Below, piece after piece: positions 25,922-34,741 of a stretch of 64,000 bases of DNA; the first letter of the stretch is position 1; each line of letters starts with the position of its first letter. The notes beneath the pieces are model-generated. The model made no database searches. It was not told the DNA's origin and saw only the letters and a program-made list of their open reading frames with translations. Position numbers and translations under genes: made by a program. Origin of the DNA: SSF14 sp046331245 (GTDB taxonomy: Bacteria; Actinomycetota; Acidimicrobiia; Acidimicrobiales; Microtrichaceae); assembly GCA_046331245.1 (NCBI GenBank), contig JAXLRH010000008.1, positions 62,001 to 126,000 on the forward strand, written 5' to 3'.

Positions 25922-26206
25922 CTACTTCTTCTTGGCGGGTGCCTTCTTCGCAGCGGCCTTCTTCGCCGGGGCCTTCTTGGGTGACAGGTCGAGCGCCTTC
26001 TCGACGCGGCCGATGGTGTCGTGCACGTCGCGCTGGATGCGCTCGAACATCCGCCCGAGGTTCTTCAGCTCGGCGCGGAGCGCCTTGACCACGTCGCGCT
26101 CGAGATCGGTCGCGGCATCGGTGATCGCCTTGGCCGGGGCCTTCTTCGCCGGGGCCTTCTTGGCCGCAGCCTTCTTCGCTGGTGCCTTCTTCGCGGTCGT
26201 CGCCAT
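25922..26206 (-). CDS. Lys/Ala-rich histone-like nucleoid protein
   Basis: A 94-aa protein. Residues 1-27 and 76-94 are (A/P)KK repeats like histone H1 or Hc1 tails. Between them is a predicted amphipathic helix (DLERDVVKALRAELKNLGRMFERIQRDVHDTIGRVEKAL), suited to coiled-coil dimerisation. It probably binds and compacts DNA non-specifically. AAGGGAA lies 5 nt before ATG 26206. Two DevR-type boxes lie upstream (26278-26314), so production may rise in hypoxia or dormancy. Confidence -1.
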   Translation of the reverse strand: MATTAKKAPAKKAAAKKAPAKKAPAKAITDAATDLERDVVKALRAELKNLGRMFERIQRDVHDTIGRVEKALDLSPKKAPAKKAAAKKAPAKKK

Positions 26207-26277
26207 GATGTTCCCTTCGTCGTTGGTGCCGGAGCACCGGTGTGTCTTCGATCGTAGGAATCGTCGTCGGCGGGTCA

Positions 26278-26314
26278 CAGGGCCGAAGGTCCTCCGCCTC
26301 GCGCCGAAGGACCC
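26278..26314 (-). promoter_or_regulatory. Tandem DevR/DosR-type boxes upstream of histone-like gene
   Basis: On the minus strand, AGGACCTTCGGCCCTG (26293 down to 26278) is a strong match. GGGTCCTTCGGCGC (26314 down to 26301) is a weaker copy 21 nt further up. A -10 hexamer TACGAT (26256-26251) stands at the usual distance, giving a leader of about 38 nt before ATG 26206. Confidence -1.
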
Positions 26315-26323
26315 GACGTGGAG

Positions 26324-27718
26324 TCAGCGACGGCGCTTCGCCCGCTTCACGAGCTCGGCGACGGCCGCTGCAGCGGCGTCCGCGAGCACCTGGACGTCGG
26401 GCACGGAGTCGGCGTCGCCGGTCACGCCGATCGAGACTCGGCCGTTGTACGAGAGGATCGCCGTGGTCACGCGGACGCCGTAGCTGATGCCGAGGAACGG
26501 TCGGTACTCGACCATCTCGCGTCCGAGGCAGTAGAGGGGGAACTGCGGGCCGGGGACGTTGGTCACGACGGTGGTCACCGAGCGCTGCGCCGCGGCGTGC
26601 TCCGCGCGCAGGGCCATGCGGCTGATCGGACCGATGAGCATGGGCGGCGCGAGGTCGCCCAGCTGCGTGAGCGCCTCGGCCGCCTCGGTCATGTGCGATC
26701 GCTTGAGGCGGTCCATCTCGGCGCGCACGAGGTCGAGCCGTTCGACCGGGTCGACGACGGCGACGGGGAGGTCGAGCACCATGGCCGACACCCGGTTGCC
26801 GACACCGCCCTGTCCGTGGCGGACCGACACCGGGATCGCGGCACGGACGACGGCCGTGTCGGGGTCGTCGTCGTGCGCGAGGAGGAGCGCCCGGTAGCCG
26901 GCGGTGACCGCGGCGAGGACGACGTCGTTGACGGTGCCGCCGAACGCTCGGCGGACGGTGCGGATGTCGTCGAGCGACACCGAGGCGTGGTTCCACGACC
27001 GGTGGGGGCCGATGCCGCCCTCGATGGAGAGGCCGCTGGTCGGCGTGAGGCGCGCGAGCAGCCGTGCGGCCCCGCCGAGCACGGCGCCGGCGGTGCGGAG
27101 GGTGTGCCCCGGGGCGGCGAGGAGCGCCGGCACATGGGAGCCCCACGACACGAGGTCGGACCCGAGACCGATCCACGACCCCAGCACCTTGGCCGCAGGC
27201 GACGGCTCGGGGCGGGGATCCCACGTCTCGGGTTCCACCGGTCGCGGCATCGGCTCCATGTCGAGCAGCGCCTCGAGCAGCGCCACGCCGGCGATGCCGT
27301 CCACCATGCAGTGGTGGACCTTGAAGATGAGCGCCCAGCGGTCGTCCTCGAGGCCCTCGACGAGCCACGCCTCCCACAGCGGGCGGCGGCGGTCGAGCGG
27401 ATGCGCCATGAGGCGGCCCATCAGCGTGCACAGCTGATCGTCGGTGCCGGGCGCGGGCAGCGCGGTGTGCCGGAGGTGGTAGGTGATGTCGAAGTCCGAG
27501 TCGTCCACCCAGATCGGACGGCCGATCTCGAGCGGCACGTTCTCGACCCGCTGGCGGTACCGCGGGATGTCACCGAGCCGCGACTCCACCATCGCCGTGA
27601 GGTCGTGGAAGCCGGGGGCGGGGCCGGCGAACACGCAGATGCCGGCGATGTGCATCGGCGCCGTGTCGTCCTCGACGTGGAGGAACTCGGCGTCGAGCGT
27701 GGTCAGCCGATCCATCAT
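26324..27718 (-). CDS. Wax ester synthase/diacylglycerol acyltransferase (WS/DGAT)
   Basis: A 464-aa bifunctional acyltransferase making triacylglycerol or wax esters from acyl-CoA. The catalytic motif HHxxxDG is at 135-141 (HHCMVDG). The N-terminal LTTLDAEFLHVEDDTAPMHIAG and the central GTVNDVVLAAV and C-terminal NVPGP segments are the standard family blocks, and the length is normal. In M. tuberculosis the homologue Tgs1 (Rv3130c) is a core DosR-regulon gene that stores lipid in dormancy. Here it follows a Gmad2-type gene by 4 nt and is presumably driven by the box at 28533. Its start is MMDRL at 27718. Confidence -1.
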   Translation of the reverse strand: MMDRLTTLDAEFLHVEDDTAPMHIAGICVFAGPAPGFHDLTAMVESRLGDIPRYRQRVENVPLEIGRPIWVDDSDFDITYHLRHTALPAPGTDDQLCTLMGRLMAHPLDRRRPLWEAWLVEGLEDDRWALIFKVHHCMVDGIAGVALLEALLDMEPMPRPVEPETWDPRPEPSPAAKVLGSWIGLGSDLVSWGSHVPALLAAPGHTLRTAGAVLGGAARLLARLTPTSGLSIEGGIGPHRSWNHASVSLDDIRTVRRAFGGTVNDVVLAAVTAGYRALLLAHDDDPDTAVVRAAIPVSVRHGQGGVGNRVSAMVLDLPVAVVDPVERLDLVRAEMDRLKRSHMTEAAEALTQLGDLAPPMLIGPISRMALRAEHAAAQRSVTTVVTNVPGPQFPLYCLGREMVEYRPFLGISYGVRVTTAILSYNGRVSIGVTGDADSVPDVQVLADAAAAAVAELVKRAKRRR

Positions 27719-27722
27719 CGTC

Positions 27723-28499
27723 TCAGCCCCCGAACTGCACCCGGAGGACGGCGGCCTGCCACACCTGGCCGTTCTCCGCGCTGTCGGTCGTGAACAGCAC
27801 GTCGCCCCATCCGCCGCTGCGGGTGAACGTGAGCTCGCTCTCGAACGGGCCGAGCACGCCGTCGCCACGGCCGGTCACGACGCCCTGCGCGAGTGGGGTC
27901 CGCGTTCCGTCCGCCAGGAGCACGACCTTCCACGTCCCCTCGAACCCGCGGGCCCGTCCGGAGAGCTTCAGCGGACTCGTGACCGTGGCGAGCACCTGGG
28001 GCTGGTCGACCTCGATGTCGCCGCTCACCGCGCCGGTGACCCACCAGCTCGTGTCAGCGGCGAGCTGACGAACGAGCACCGTGGTGACGGGGCCGTCGGC
28101 CCGGGGCCGCACCTCGACCTCGCCCGAGCGGGAGTCGCCGGCGTTGAACGGCCCGACGACCGGGGCGGTGAAGCCCGCGAAGTCGGTCGCGAAGCTCCGT
28201 GCCGCGTCGACCGGGTCGCCGAACCGCTGCACGCTGTCGGCCGACGGCCACACCGCGGACGTCAGCGCGCTCGGCGGTGTGGTGGTGGTGGTCGTCGTCG
28301 TCGTCGTGGAGGTCGTGCTCGTGGTCGTCGTCGTGGCACGCTCGGTCGTCGTCGTGGTGTCCGCCGACGAGTCGTTCGTGTCGTCGCGGGTGACGAGGAT
28401 CGCGACGAGCACGGCCACGGCGACGACGACGATCGCCGCGACGACGATCGTCACGCCGGTGCGGCCGGTGCGGTTCGGAGTGGGAGTGGGATCGTCCAT
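27723..28499 (-). CDS. Membrane-anchored Thr-rich protein with Gmad2 domain
   Basis: A 258-aa protein with one N-terminal transmembrane helix (15-38), a Thr-rich linker (48-75), a middle domain (SVQRFGDPVDAARSFATDF) and a C-terminal immunoglobulin-like domain. The C-terminus (VTSPLKLSGRARGFEGTWKV, LGPFESELTF, GDVLFTTDSAENGQ) fits Gmad2, first seen in sporulation/germination proteins. Its role is not known. It is the first gene of a two-gene operon with WS/DGAT and lies 35 nt from a DevR-type box; a leaderless start is likely, as no RBS precedes ATG 28499. Confidence -1.
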   Translation of the reverse strand: MDDPTPTPNRTGRTGVTIVVAAIVVVAVAVLVAILVTRDDTNDSSADTTTTTERATTTTTSTTSTTTTTTTTTTPPSALTSAVWPSADSVQRFGDPVDAARSFATDFAGFTAPVVGPFNAGDSRSGEVEVRPRADGPVTTVLVRQLAADTSWWVTGAVSGDIEVDQPQVLATVTSPLKLSGRARGFEGTWKVVLLADGTRTPLAQGVVTGRGDGVLGPFESELTFTRSGGWGDVLFTTDSAENGQVWQAAVLRVQFGG

Positions 28500-28532
28500 T
28501 CACCTATCAACGCGCCGATCGGCGACGGGGAA

Positions 28533-28548
28533 CAGGGCCGAAAGCCCT
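28533..28548 (-). promoter_or_regulatory. DevR/DosR-type box for the Gmad2-WS/DGAT operon
   Basis: On the minus strand AGGGCTTTCGGCCCTG. Thirty-five nt separate it from ATG 28499 and a GTTGAT hexamer begins 12 nt before the ATG. It overlaps the 3' end of the Nramp-like gene by being only 2 nt away from its stop (28550). Confidence -1.
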
Positions 28549-28549
28549 G

Positions 28550-29854
28550 TCAGGCGATGCTCAGGACGCCGAGCGCGACGACGCAGACCGACACCACGGC
28601 GATCACGACGAGGTGGGCGGCGGCCATGCGGCGCCCGGTGGCGAACGCTCCCATGAGGTCGCGGTCGCGCCCGGCGAAGTACATGAACACGAGCAGCGGG
28701 ACGAGGAGCACCGCGTTCAGCACCTGCGTGAGCACCATCACCGGCACGAGGGACACGCCGGGGAGCAGCACGATGCCGATGGCGACGACCACGACGACGC
28801 CCATCGTCACGTAGAAGAGCGGCGCGTCGCGGAGGTCGTCGTCGAGCGCGGCCTCGGTGCCGACGAACTCGCACACCGAGTACGCGGTGGAGAGCGGGAG
28901 GATCGCCGCCGCCAGCAGCGCGGCGCCGACGAGCCCCACCCCGAACAGGCCCGACGCCAGGCTGCCGGCGAGCGGTTCGAGCGCCCGCACCGCGTCGGAG
29001 GCCTCGTTGATCGCGATGCCGTGGGTGTAGAGCGTCGCCGCGCAGGCGACGACCACGAAGAAGCCGATGATGCCGGTGAGCAGCGACCCGATGACGACGT
29101 CGGCGTTCTCGAACCGGAGATCGGCCTCGGTGAGCTTCTTGTCGACGGCGTACGACTGGATGAAGCTCAGGCCCCATGGCGCGAGGGTGGTGCCGATGGT
29201 CGCGGTCGCCATGAGGACGGCGTCACGCGTGCCCGGCATGCGCGGCACCACGAGGCCCCGGAGCGCGGCGCCCCAGTCGGGATGCGCGAGCACCGCCGAG
29301 GCGATGTACGTGAGGAAGATCGCGCTCACCGCCATGAGCACGTGCTCGACGCGGTGGAAGCTGGCCCGGAGGACGAAGGCGGTCACCACGATGCCGGCGA
29401 GCGGCACGCTCAGGTACCGGCTCACGCCGAACAGCTCCAGGCCGGCGGCGACGCCGGCGTACTCGGCGCACGCCGTGCCGATGTTCGCCACGACGAGCAG
29501 CACGGTCGCGACGGCGGCGAGTCGCACGCCGTAACGCTGCCGGATCAGCCCGATCAGCCCCTGGCCCGTGGCGACGCCCATGCGCGCCGCCAGCTGGTGG
29601 AACAGGATCAGCGCGACGGTCGACGCGAGCAGCACCCACAGCAGCTCGTACCCGTACTTCGCCCCCAGCACCGAGTACGTGGTGATGCCCGCCGGGTCGT
29701 CGTCGGACAGGCCGGCCAGCAGGCCGGGCCCGAACACGGCCACGATCAGCAGCAGCCGGGTGCGAAGCGAGTGGTCGGCCACCCGGCCGCGGAGGAGGCT
29801 CACGAGTCGCGTCCCGTCCCGTTGCCCGTCCGGACGGGCAACCGGCGTCGCCAT
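28550..29854 (-). CDS. Nramp-like divalent-metal transporter with altered motifs
   Basis: A 434-aa protein with about eleven transmembrane helices. TM1 reads GPGLLAGLSDDDPAGITTYS, where classic Nramp has DPGN; TM6 reads TIGTTLAPWGLSF, where Nramp has the MPH motif. The two metal-ligating Asn/Met residues are therefore missing, as in the Nramp-related Mg/Al-type and uncharacterised actinobacterial branches, so it may carry a different ion. The ATG at 29854 lies 55 nt inside the end of the PRC/MgtE_N gene, making translational coupling likely. It is probably the last gene of the operon starting at 34628. Confidence -1.
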   Translation of the reverse strand: MATPVARPDGQRDGTRLVSLLRGRVADHSLRTRLLLIVAVFGPGLLAGLSDDDPAGITTYSVLGAKYGYELLWVLLASTVALILFHQLAARMGVATGQGLIGLIRQRYGVRLAAVATVLLVVANIGTACAEYAGVAAGLELFGVSRYLSVPLAGIVVTAFVLRASFHRVEHVLMAVSAIFLTYIASAVLAHPDWGAALRGLVVPRMPGTRDAVLMATATIGTTLAPWGLSFIQSYAVDKKLTEADLRFENADVVIGSLLTGIIGFFVVVACAATLYTHGIAINEASDAVRALEPLAGSLASGLFGVGLVGAALLAAAILPLSTAYSVCEFVGTEAALDDDLRDAPLFYVTMGVVVVVAIGIVLLPGVSLVPVMVLTQVLNAVLLVPLLVFMYFAGRDRDLMGAFATGRRMAAAHLVVIAVVSVCVVALGVLSIA

Positions 29855-30576
29855 CCGCGGTGCCTCCGGTAACGGCGGACCGGCACGTCGTGGTCGCGGT
29901 CGCGACGGAGCCGTTCGGCGAGCGACGAGGGCGCGACGCCGAGCGCGGCCTCCGCCAGATCGGGTTCCACGGCGGCGAGCACGTCTCGGCCCGACGACGT
30001 GCTGATCGCCGCGAGCACGACGGCGAGCTCCTCCGGACCGAGCCGGTGGAGGTTGGCCTTCGGCGTCGCCAGCTGCACGGCGTGGCCCCGTGCCGAGGTG
30101 AGGTGCAGCGCGTCCCAGGGCACCGCCTGCTCGTCGAGTCGCGCGGCGAGCGAGCGGAGGCCGAGTCGATGGCAGACCGAGCCGATGCCCACGTCCACCG
30201 CGGCGGCCTGCAACCCACCCTCGGCGGGTCGCTCGAGGATCACGTCGCCGACGCGCACGATGCGGCGGCCGTCGACGTCCACGATCTGGGTGTCGAGCAC
30301 GTCGCGCACCAGTCGGAGCTCGTCCTCGGCGAGCGTGTCGTCGAACCGTCGGCCGGCCACCTCGTCGTGGGGCGCCGACACCTCGAGCTCGGAGGTCTCG
30401 ATCGATCCGATCAGGTGGCGCGGCACCACGAGCGACGGCGACGACCGTCGACCGATCAGCACGCGGTCGATGTGCCCGGCGCTGCCGAGCCGCACCGTGG
30501 CGTCGACGAGCCGCCCCACGAGGAGGTCGTCGCTCGAACGCACGGGGGCGCCGACGAGGTCGCTCAGGCGGAGCAC
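29800..30576 (-). CDS. PRC-barrel / MgtE N-terminal-domain protein
   Basis: A 258-aa soluble protein. Residues about 1-70 and 80-150 look like two PRC-barrel modules (LRLSDLVGAPVRSSDDLLVGRLVDATVRL, IVDVDGRRIVRVGDVIL). Residues about 175-220 resemble the MgtE N-domain (RLGPEELAVVLAAISTSSGRDVLAAVEPDLAEAAL), a Mg2+-sensing helical unit. It probably gates or regulates the Nramp-like transporter whose gene overlaps its 3' end. It is 9 nt downstream of the P-type ATPase. Confidence -1.
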   Translation of the reverse strand: MLRLSDLVGAPVRSSDDLLVGRLVDATVRLGSAGHIDRVLIGRRSSPSLVVPRHLIGSIETSELEVSAPHDEVAGRRFDDTLAEDELRLVRDVLDTQIVDVDGRRIVRVGDVILERPAEGGLQAAAVDVGIGSVCHRLGLRSLAARLDEQAVPWDALHLTSARGHAVQLATPKANLHRLGPEELAVVLAAISTSSGRDVLAAVEPDLAEAALGVAPSSLAERLRRDRDHDVPVRRYRRHRGWRRRLPVRTGNGTGRDS

Positions 30577-30585
30577 GGACCGAGC

Positions 30586-33192
30586 CTAGGCAACGGCCGA
30601 CGCGCCGCCGACGACCGGCCGGCGGCGCCGAGCGCGCACCAGCTTGTGGACCCGGTCGGCGGCGAGCACCACCGGCGCCGCGAGCATCGCGACGACGAAT
30701 CCGGCGAACGGCGGGGAGGCCTGCGTGAGCAGCCGCGCCACCGGCGGCACCCAGAGGAAGCCGGCGAGCGCCGCGAGCTCGACCAGGACGGCGAGGTTCA
30801 GCGAGCGGTTCGAGGCCCACCCGGTGCGCCCGACGGGCCGGGTCGCGCTGCGACAGGCGTACGCGTTGCCCACCTGGCCGCACACCACGGCGGCGAACGC
30901 CGCCCCCGAAGCGGCGAGTAGCGCGTGCCCCGTGGGGAACGCGTCGCCGGGTCGCCACCCGGCGACCACGAGCGCGACGACGAACGCCGTCATCTCGAGG
31001 AGCGCCTCGGTGGGACCGAGCACGCCGAACACCCGCGTGAGCAGCGGCCGGTCGATGAGGTGCCGGCCTTCGGGTGGGCGATGGAGGAGGCCCTCGCTCG
31101 GCGGCTCGTTGCCGAGCGCCAGCGCCGGCAGGAGGTCGGTGCCGATGTCGAGGCACAGGATCTGCAGCACCCCGAGCGCCAGCGGGAAGCGACCGCCCGA
31201 GAGTGCCCACACGACGAACGGCGTGAGCTCGGCGACGTTGTCGGTGAGGTGGTACGTGAGGAACCGTCGGATGTTGGTGAACGTGGCCCGGCCCTGTTCG
31301 ACGGCGGCGACGATCGTGGCGAAATCGTCGTCGAGGAGCACGAGGTCGGCGGCGGCGCGCGCCACGTCGGTACCGCCTCGGCCCATCGCGACCCCCACGT
31401 CGGCCTGCTGCAGCGCCGGTCCGTCGTTGGCGCCGTCGCCGGTCATCGCCACGACGTGCCCCCGCGCCTGCAGCGCCTCGGCGATGCGGAGCTTGTCCTC
31501 CGGCGTCACCCGTCCCACGACGACGCCGTCGTGGTCGAGCAGCGCGCCGAGCATCGCCGGGTCCTCGGGGAGGTCGCGTCCCTCGAGCACGCGCTCTGCG
31601 CCCGCGAAGAACCCGATCTGCCGACCGATCGCCCGTGCCGTCGCGGGATGGTCGCCGGTGACCATGGCGAGCCGGACCCCGGCCGAGCGCGCCGCGGCGA
31701 TGGCGTCGGCGACCGTCTCGCGCGGCGGATCGTGCAGGCCGAGGAGCCCGACGAGCTCGAGCTGCTGCTCGGCCGTGTCGGCATCCACGGCGTCGTCGAG
31801 ACCGTCGGCCCTGCGCCGGGCCACGGCGAGGGCCCGCAGCCCCGCCGAGGTCATGTCGTCGAGCGCCGCCCGGGCCGCCGACGCGTCGGTGTCGGCGCAC
31901 CGGTCGATGACCGCGTCGGGGGCGCCCTTCACGAACAACTCGGGGCCGACGACGACGGACTCGCGGCGACGCCCTGGGTCGAAGGCGTAGCGACGGATCG
32001 GGGGAGCGAGGTCGACGGGGGCGGGGGAGCCGGCACACCGCCGGGCGAACGCGTCGATGGCGGCCTCCATGGGGTCGCCGACCGCCGCCCAGCCGCGCTC
32101 GCCCTCGGCGACGCGGCCCTGCGAGGCGCTGAGCGCGATGACGGACAGCTCCGTCGCCGCCGCGACGGCGGACGCAGCCCCGTCGATCGCTCCGGTGGGC
32201 TCGTAGCCGGACCCGCGGACGGCGACCGTGCCGGCAGGGGTCCAGGCCGTGACCACGCTCATCTGGTTGCGCGTCAGCGTGCCGGTCTTGTCGGTGCAGA
32301 TGAACGTGGTGGCGCCCAGCGTCTCGACGGCTTCGAGGTGGCGCACCAGGGCGTCGCGCTGCGCCATGCGCTGCGCCCCCATCGCCAGCGACAGCGTCAT
32401 GGTGGGCAGCAGCCCTTCGGGCACGAGCGCGACGGTGACTCCGATCGCGAACAGCAGTCCGTCACGCGCCGGCGAGCCGAGGAGCATCGACAGGCCGAAG
32501 AACGCGAGCCCCACGCCGACGGCCATCGCGGCGACGACGCGGACGATGCGGTCGATCTCGTGGGCGAGCGGGCTCCTGGGATGGGCGACGGTGGCGGTGA
32601 GCTGGGCGATGCCGGCGAGGCGGGTGTGCTCACCGACGTGCTCGACGGTGCCCGTCGCGGCTCCCGTGGTCACGTAGGTGCCGGCGTACGCGGCGTCGCC
32701 CGCTCCGACTGCGACCGGCACGCTCTCGCCGGTGAGCGTCGACATGTCGACGGACAGGTCGTCGGCGGTGACCATCACGAGATCGGCCGGCACGCGGTCG
32801 CCGGGCGCGAGCACCACGAGATCGCCCACCACGATGTCGACGGCGTCCACCGGTTGCGGCTGCCCGTCGCGGACGACCACGACCTTCGCCGGCAGGAGGT
32901 CTCGGAGTCGCGCCGCCGCGGCCTCGGCACGCCCCTCCTGGGCGAACGCGAACAGGCCGTTGACCACGATCACCACGAAGATCGCGATGCCGAGCTGCGG
33001 CATGCCGGCGACGAGCGCGAGCGCTCCCGCCACCCAGAGCATCAACGCGAAGAAGTGGGTGAACTCGGCGGCCAGGCGGCGCCACGTCGGTGGTCCGGGG
33101 GGAGGGCTGAGCCGATTGGGCCCGTCGCGTCGCAGCCGGGCGGCGGCATCGGCGGCCGTGAGGCCGGTCACCGCGGACGGCGTAATCGTCAC
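30586..33192 (-). CDS. P-type cation ATPase, type II (CtpF-like)
   Basis: An 868-aa pump. It has actuator TGES (154-157), TM4 PEGLLP (258-263), phosphorylation site DKTGTLT (Asp301), hinge TGDGANDGPAL and six C-terminal helices, the layout of Ca2+/Na+-type PII ATPases. The closest known analogue in arrangement and regulation is M. tuberculosis CtpF (Rv1997), a DosR-regulon alkali/alkaline-cation pump. The specific ion cannot be read from sequence. The GTG at 33192 overlaps the upstream stop (GTGA); the frame continues open upstream but would lie inside the preceding gene. Confidence -1.
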   Translation of the reverse strand: MTITPSAVTGLTAADAAARLRRDGPNRLSPPPGPPTWRRLAAEFTHFFALMLWVAGALALVAGMPQLGIAIFVVIVVNGLFAFAQEGRAEAAAARLRDLLPAKVVVVRDGQPQPVDAVDIVVGDLVVLAPGDRVPADLVMVTADDLSVDMSTLTGESVPVAVGAGDAAYAGTYVTTGAATGTVEHVGEHTRLAGIAQLTATVAHPRSPLAHEIDRIVRVVAAMAVGVGLAFFGLSMLLGSPARDGLLFAIGVTVALVPEGLLPTMTLSLAMGAQRMAQRDALVRHLEAVETLGATTFICTDKTGTLTRNQMSVVTAWTPAGTVAVRGSGYEPTGAIDGAASAVAAATELSVIALSASQGRVAEGERGWAAVGDPMEAAIDAFARRCAGSPAPVDLAPPIRRYAFDPGRRRESVVVGPELFVKGAPDAVIDRCADTDASAARAALDDMTSAGLRALAVARRRADGLDDAVDADTAEQQLELVGLLGLHDPPRETVADAIAAARSAGVRLAMVTGDHPATARAIGRQIGFFAGAERVLEGRDLPEDPAMLGALLDHDGVVVGRVTPEDKLRIAEALQARGHVVAMTGDGANDGPALQQADVGVAMGRGGTDVARAAADLVLLDDDFATIVAAVEQGRATFTNIRRFLTYHLTDNVAELTPFVVWALSGGRFPLALGVLQILCLDIGTDLLPALALGNEPPSEGLLHRPPEGRHLIDRPLLTRVFGVLGPTEALLEMTAFVVALVVAGWRPGDAFPTGHALLAASGAAFAAVVCGQVGNAYACRSATRPVGRTGWASNRSLNLAVLVELAALAGFLWVPPVARLLTQASPPFAGFVVAMLAAPVVLAADRVHKLVRARRRRPVVGGASAVA

Positions 33193-34628
33193 GACGTCCA
33201 GTCGGCGGCGGACGCTGCCGTGTCGATGGTGAGGTCGACCGCGTCCGAGGTGGCGAGCGGTGCGCTCTCGGGCCAGGGGTCGAAGCGGTCGGACATCCAG
33301 GCGTGGACCCCGGGCGTGGCCTCCGACGGGTCGTTGCCGGTGGCGAGGCGCCGCTCGATCCGCGCCCGGCAGAGGTCGGCCGGCGCCTCGCACCGGAGCT
33401 CGACCAGATCGGCGCAGCAGCGCTCGGCCACGGCGCGCGCCTGCTCGCGGTGCGCGGCATCGGACCACGTGGCGTCGAGCACGACGTGTTCGCCGGCGCG
33501 GAGGAGACGTTCGGCGCGGGCGAGCATCCGGTCGTACACCGCGCTCACCGACTCGGCGGAGTAGCGGTCCTCGGGCCGTTCGGTGGTGCCGGCAGGGAGC
33601 TCGCGGCGGATCTGATCGGACCGCAGCACGACCGCCTCGCCCCGATCCCCGAGCCCGGTCGCCACCGTCGACTTCCCGGTGCCCGGCAGGCCGCCCACGA
33701 GCACGAGACGGATCCTCGACCGCCGCAGGTGGGAGAGGCAGAGGTGCTGCAGCGCCTCGATCTCGGGCGTGGGTTCGCCCGTCTGCTCGGCTCGCAGCGC
33801 CGCCACCTTCGCCCGGACGTGGGCGCGGTAGGCGATGTAGTGGTGGGCGAGGGGCGGCGACCAGTTCTCGGCGGAGAACTCGCGGTAGGCCGCGAGGAAC
33901 GTCCTGGCGGCCTCGGGGTGGCCGAGGCGTTCCAGGTCCATCGCGAGGAACGCGACGTCGTTGAGCACGTCGCCCCATCGCATCTCGGCGTCGAAGTCGA
34001 GGCAGTCGATGATGCGGGGCCCGTCGTCGAGCAGGAAGATGTCCTCCGCCTGGAGGTCGCCGTGCCCGTTGCGGACGTGTCCGCGCTCGATGCGGCGGGC
34101 GAAGAGCTCGTCGCGCCCGTCGAGGAAGCGGAGCGCGAGGCGTTCGATCTCCGCCTGCGTTCCCGGCTCGACGATGCCGTCGCGCAGCGTCGCCATCTGG
34201 GCGAAGCCGTCGGTCCACCGCCGGCGCACGGCGTCGCGCTCGGCCACGTACGCGAGGCTGGGCCCACGCGCCGGTCGGGCGTGGAGCGTGCTCACGCTCC
34301 GGGCCACGGCACGGAGCGCGTCGGCGACGTTCTCGCCGTTCGCGAGGCAGCGACTCAACTTGCGGCTCGTCGGCAGCCGCCGCATCACCACCATGTGGTC
34401 GCACACCTCGCCGTCGGGATCGCGGATGTCGGCGACTCCGAGGTAGACGTCGGGCGCCAGACGGCGGTTGAGCTCGACCTCGAGACGGCAGGCCTCGGCG
34501 CGTGCCTCGCGGGTGCTGAAGTCGAGGAAGCCGAGATCGACGGGCTTCTTCACCTTGTACGCGCGGTCGCCGAGGAGGACGACTACGGCCGAGTGCGTCT
34601 CGGCGAGAGCGGCGGAGTCGTCGGGCAT
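33189..34628 (-). CDS. APH-like phosphotransferase/AAA kinase fusion (Rv2004c-like)
   Basis: A 479-aa protein of two parts. Residues about 1-290 resemble an aminoglycoside-phosphotransferase/choline-kinase fold, with catalytic loop HGDLQAEDIFL (H189-D191) and metal-binding LDFD (Asp211 region). Residues 305-479 are a P-loop kinase with Walker A GGLPGTGKST (312-321) and LDATW. This fusion is the same as DosR-regulon member Rv2004c, whose role is unknown. First gene of a four-gene operon with the P-type ATPase, PRC protein and Nramp-like transporter. Box at 34664 is 35 nt before ATG; no RBS is visible, so leaderless. Confidence -1.
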   Translation of the reverse strand: MPDDSAALAETHSAVVVLLGDRAYKVKKPVDLGFLDFSTREARAEACRLEVELNRRLAPDVYLGVADIRDPDGEVCDHMVVMRRLPTSRKLSRCLANGENVADALRAVARSVSTLHARPARGPSLAYVAERDAVRRRWTDGFAQMATLRDGIVEPGTQAEIERLALRFLDGRDELFARRIERGHVRNGHGDLQAEDIFLLDDGPRIIDCLDFDAEMRWGDVLNDVAFLAMDLERLGHPEAARTFLAAYREFSAENWSPPLAHHYIAYRAHVRAKVAALRAEQTGEPTPEIEALQHLCLSHLRRSRIRLVLVGGLPGTGKSTVATGLGDRGEAVVLRSDQIRRELPAGTTERPEDRYSAESVSAVYDRMLARAERLLRAGEHVVLDATWSDAAHREQARAVAERCCADLVELRCEAPADLCRARIERRLATGNDPSEATPGVHAWMSDRFDPWPESAPLATSDAVDLTIDTAASAADWTS

Positions 34629-34661
34629 GACGTCATGGTGCGCCCGGAGGCGGCGACCCGG

Positions 34662-34677
34662 CAGGGTCGAAGGTCAC
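34662..34677 (-). promoter_or_regulatory. DevR/DosR-type box for the APH/ATPase/transporter operon
   Basis: On the minus strand GTGACCTTCGACCCTG, 35 nt from ATG 34628, with CACCAT 12 nt before the start. It stands back-to-back with the arcC box at 34693, only 15 nt apart. Confidence -1.
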
Positions 34678-34692
34678 GCGATCTCGGAGCCG

Positions 34693-34708
34693 ATGACGTT
34701 CGGCCCTG
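34693..34708 (+). promoter_or_regulatory. DevR/DosR-type box for carbamate kinase gene
   Basis: ATGACGTTCGGCCCTG; the left half is weak (AT for GG) but the right half and the TG are standard. Thirty-five nt separate the 14-mer from ATG 34742, and CAGGAT starts 12 nt before the ATG. Confidence -1.
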
Positions 34709-34741
34709 CCGGTGGCCGGCTCGATCGGGCAGGATGCCGGC

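Noticed and set aside
27700..28500. Forward-strand Val-rich open frames over the Thr-rich linker
   Set aside because: They are the complement of ACC/ACG Thr codons; the reverse frame has the anchor and Gmad2 domain.
30586..34404. 1272-aa reverse frame extending the P-type ATPase upstream
   Set aside because: The extra part lies wholly inside the APH/ATPase gene and reads as Arg/Pro-rich noise; GTG 33192 gives a full-length pump.
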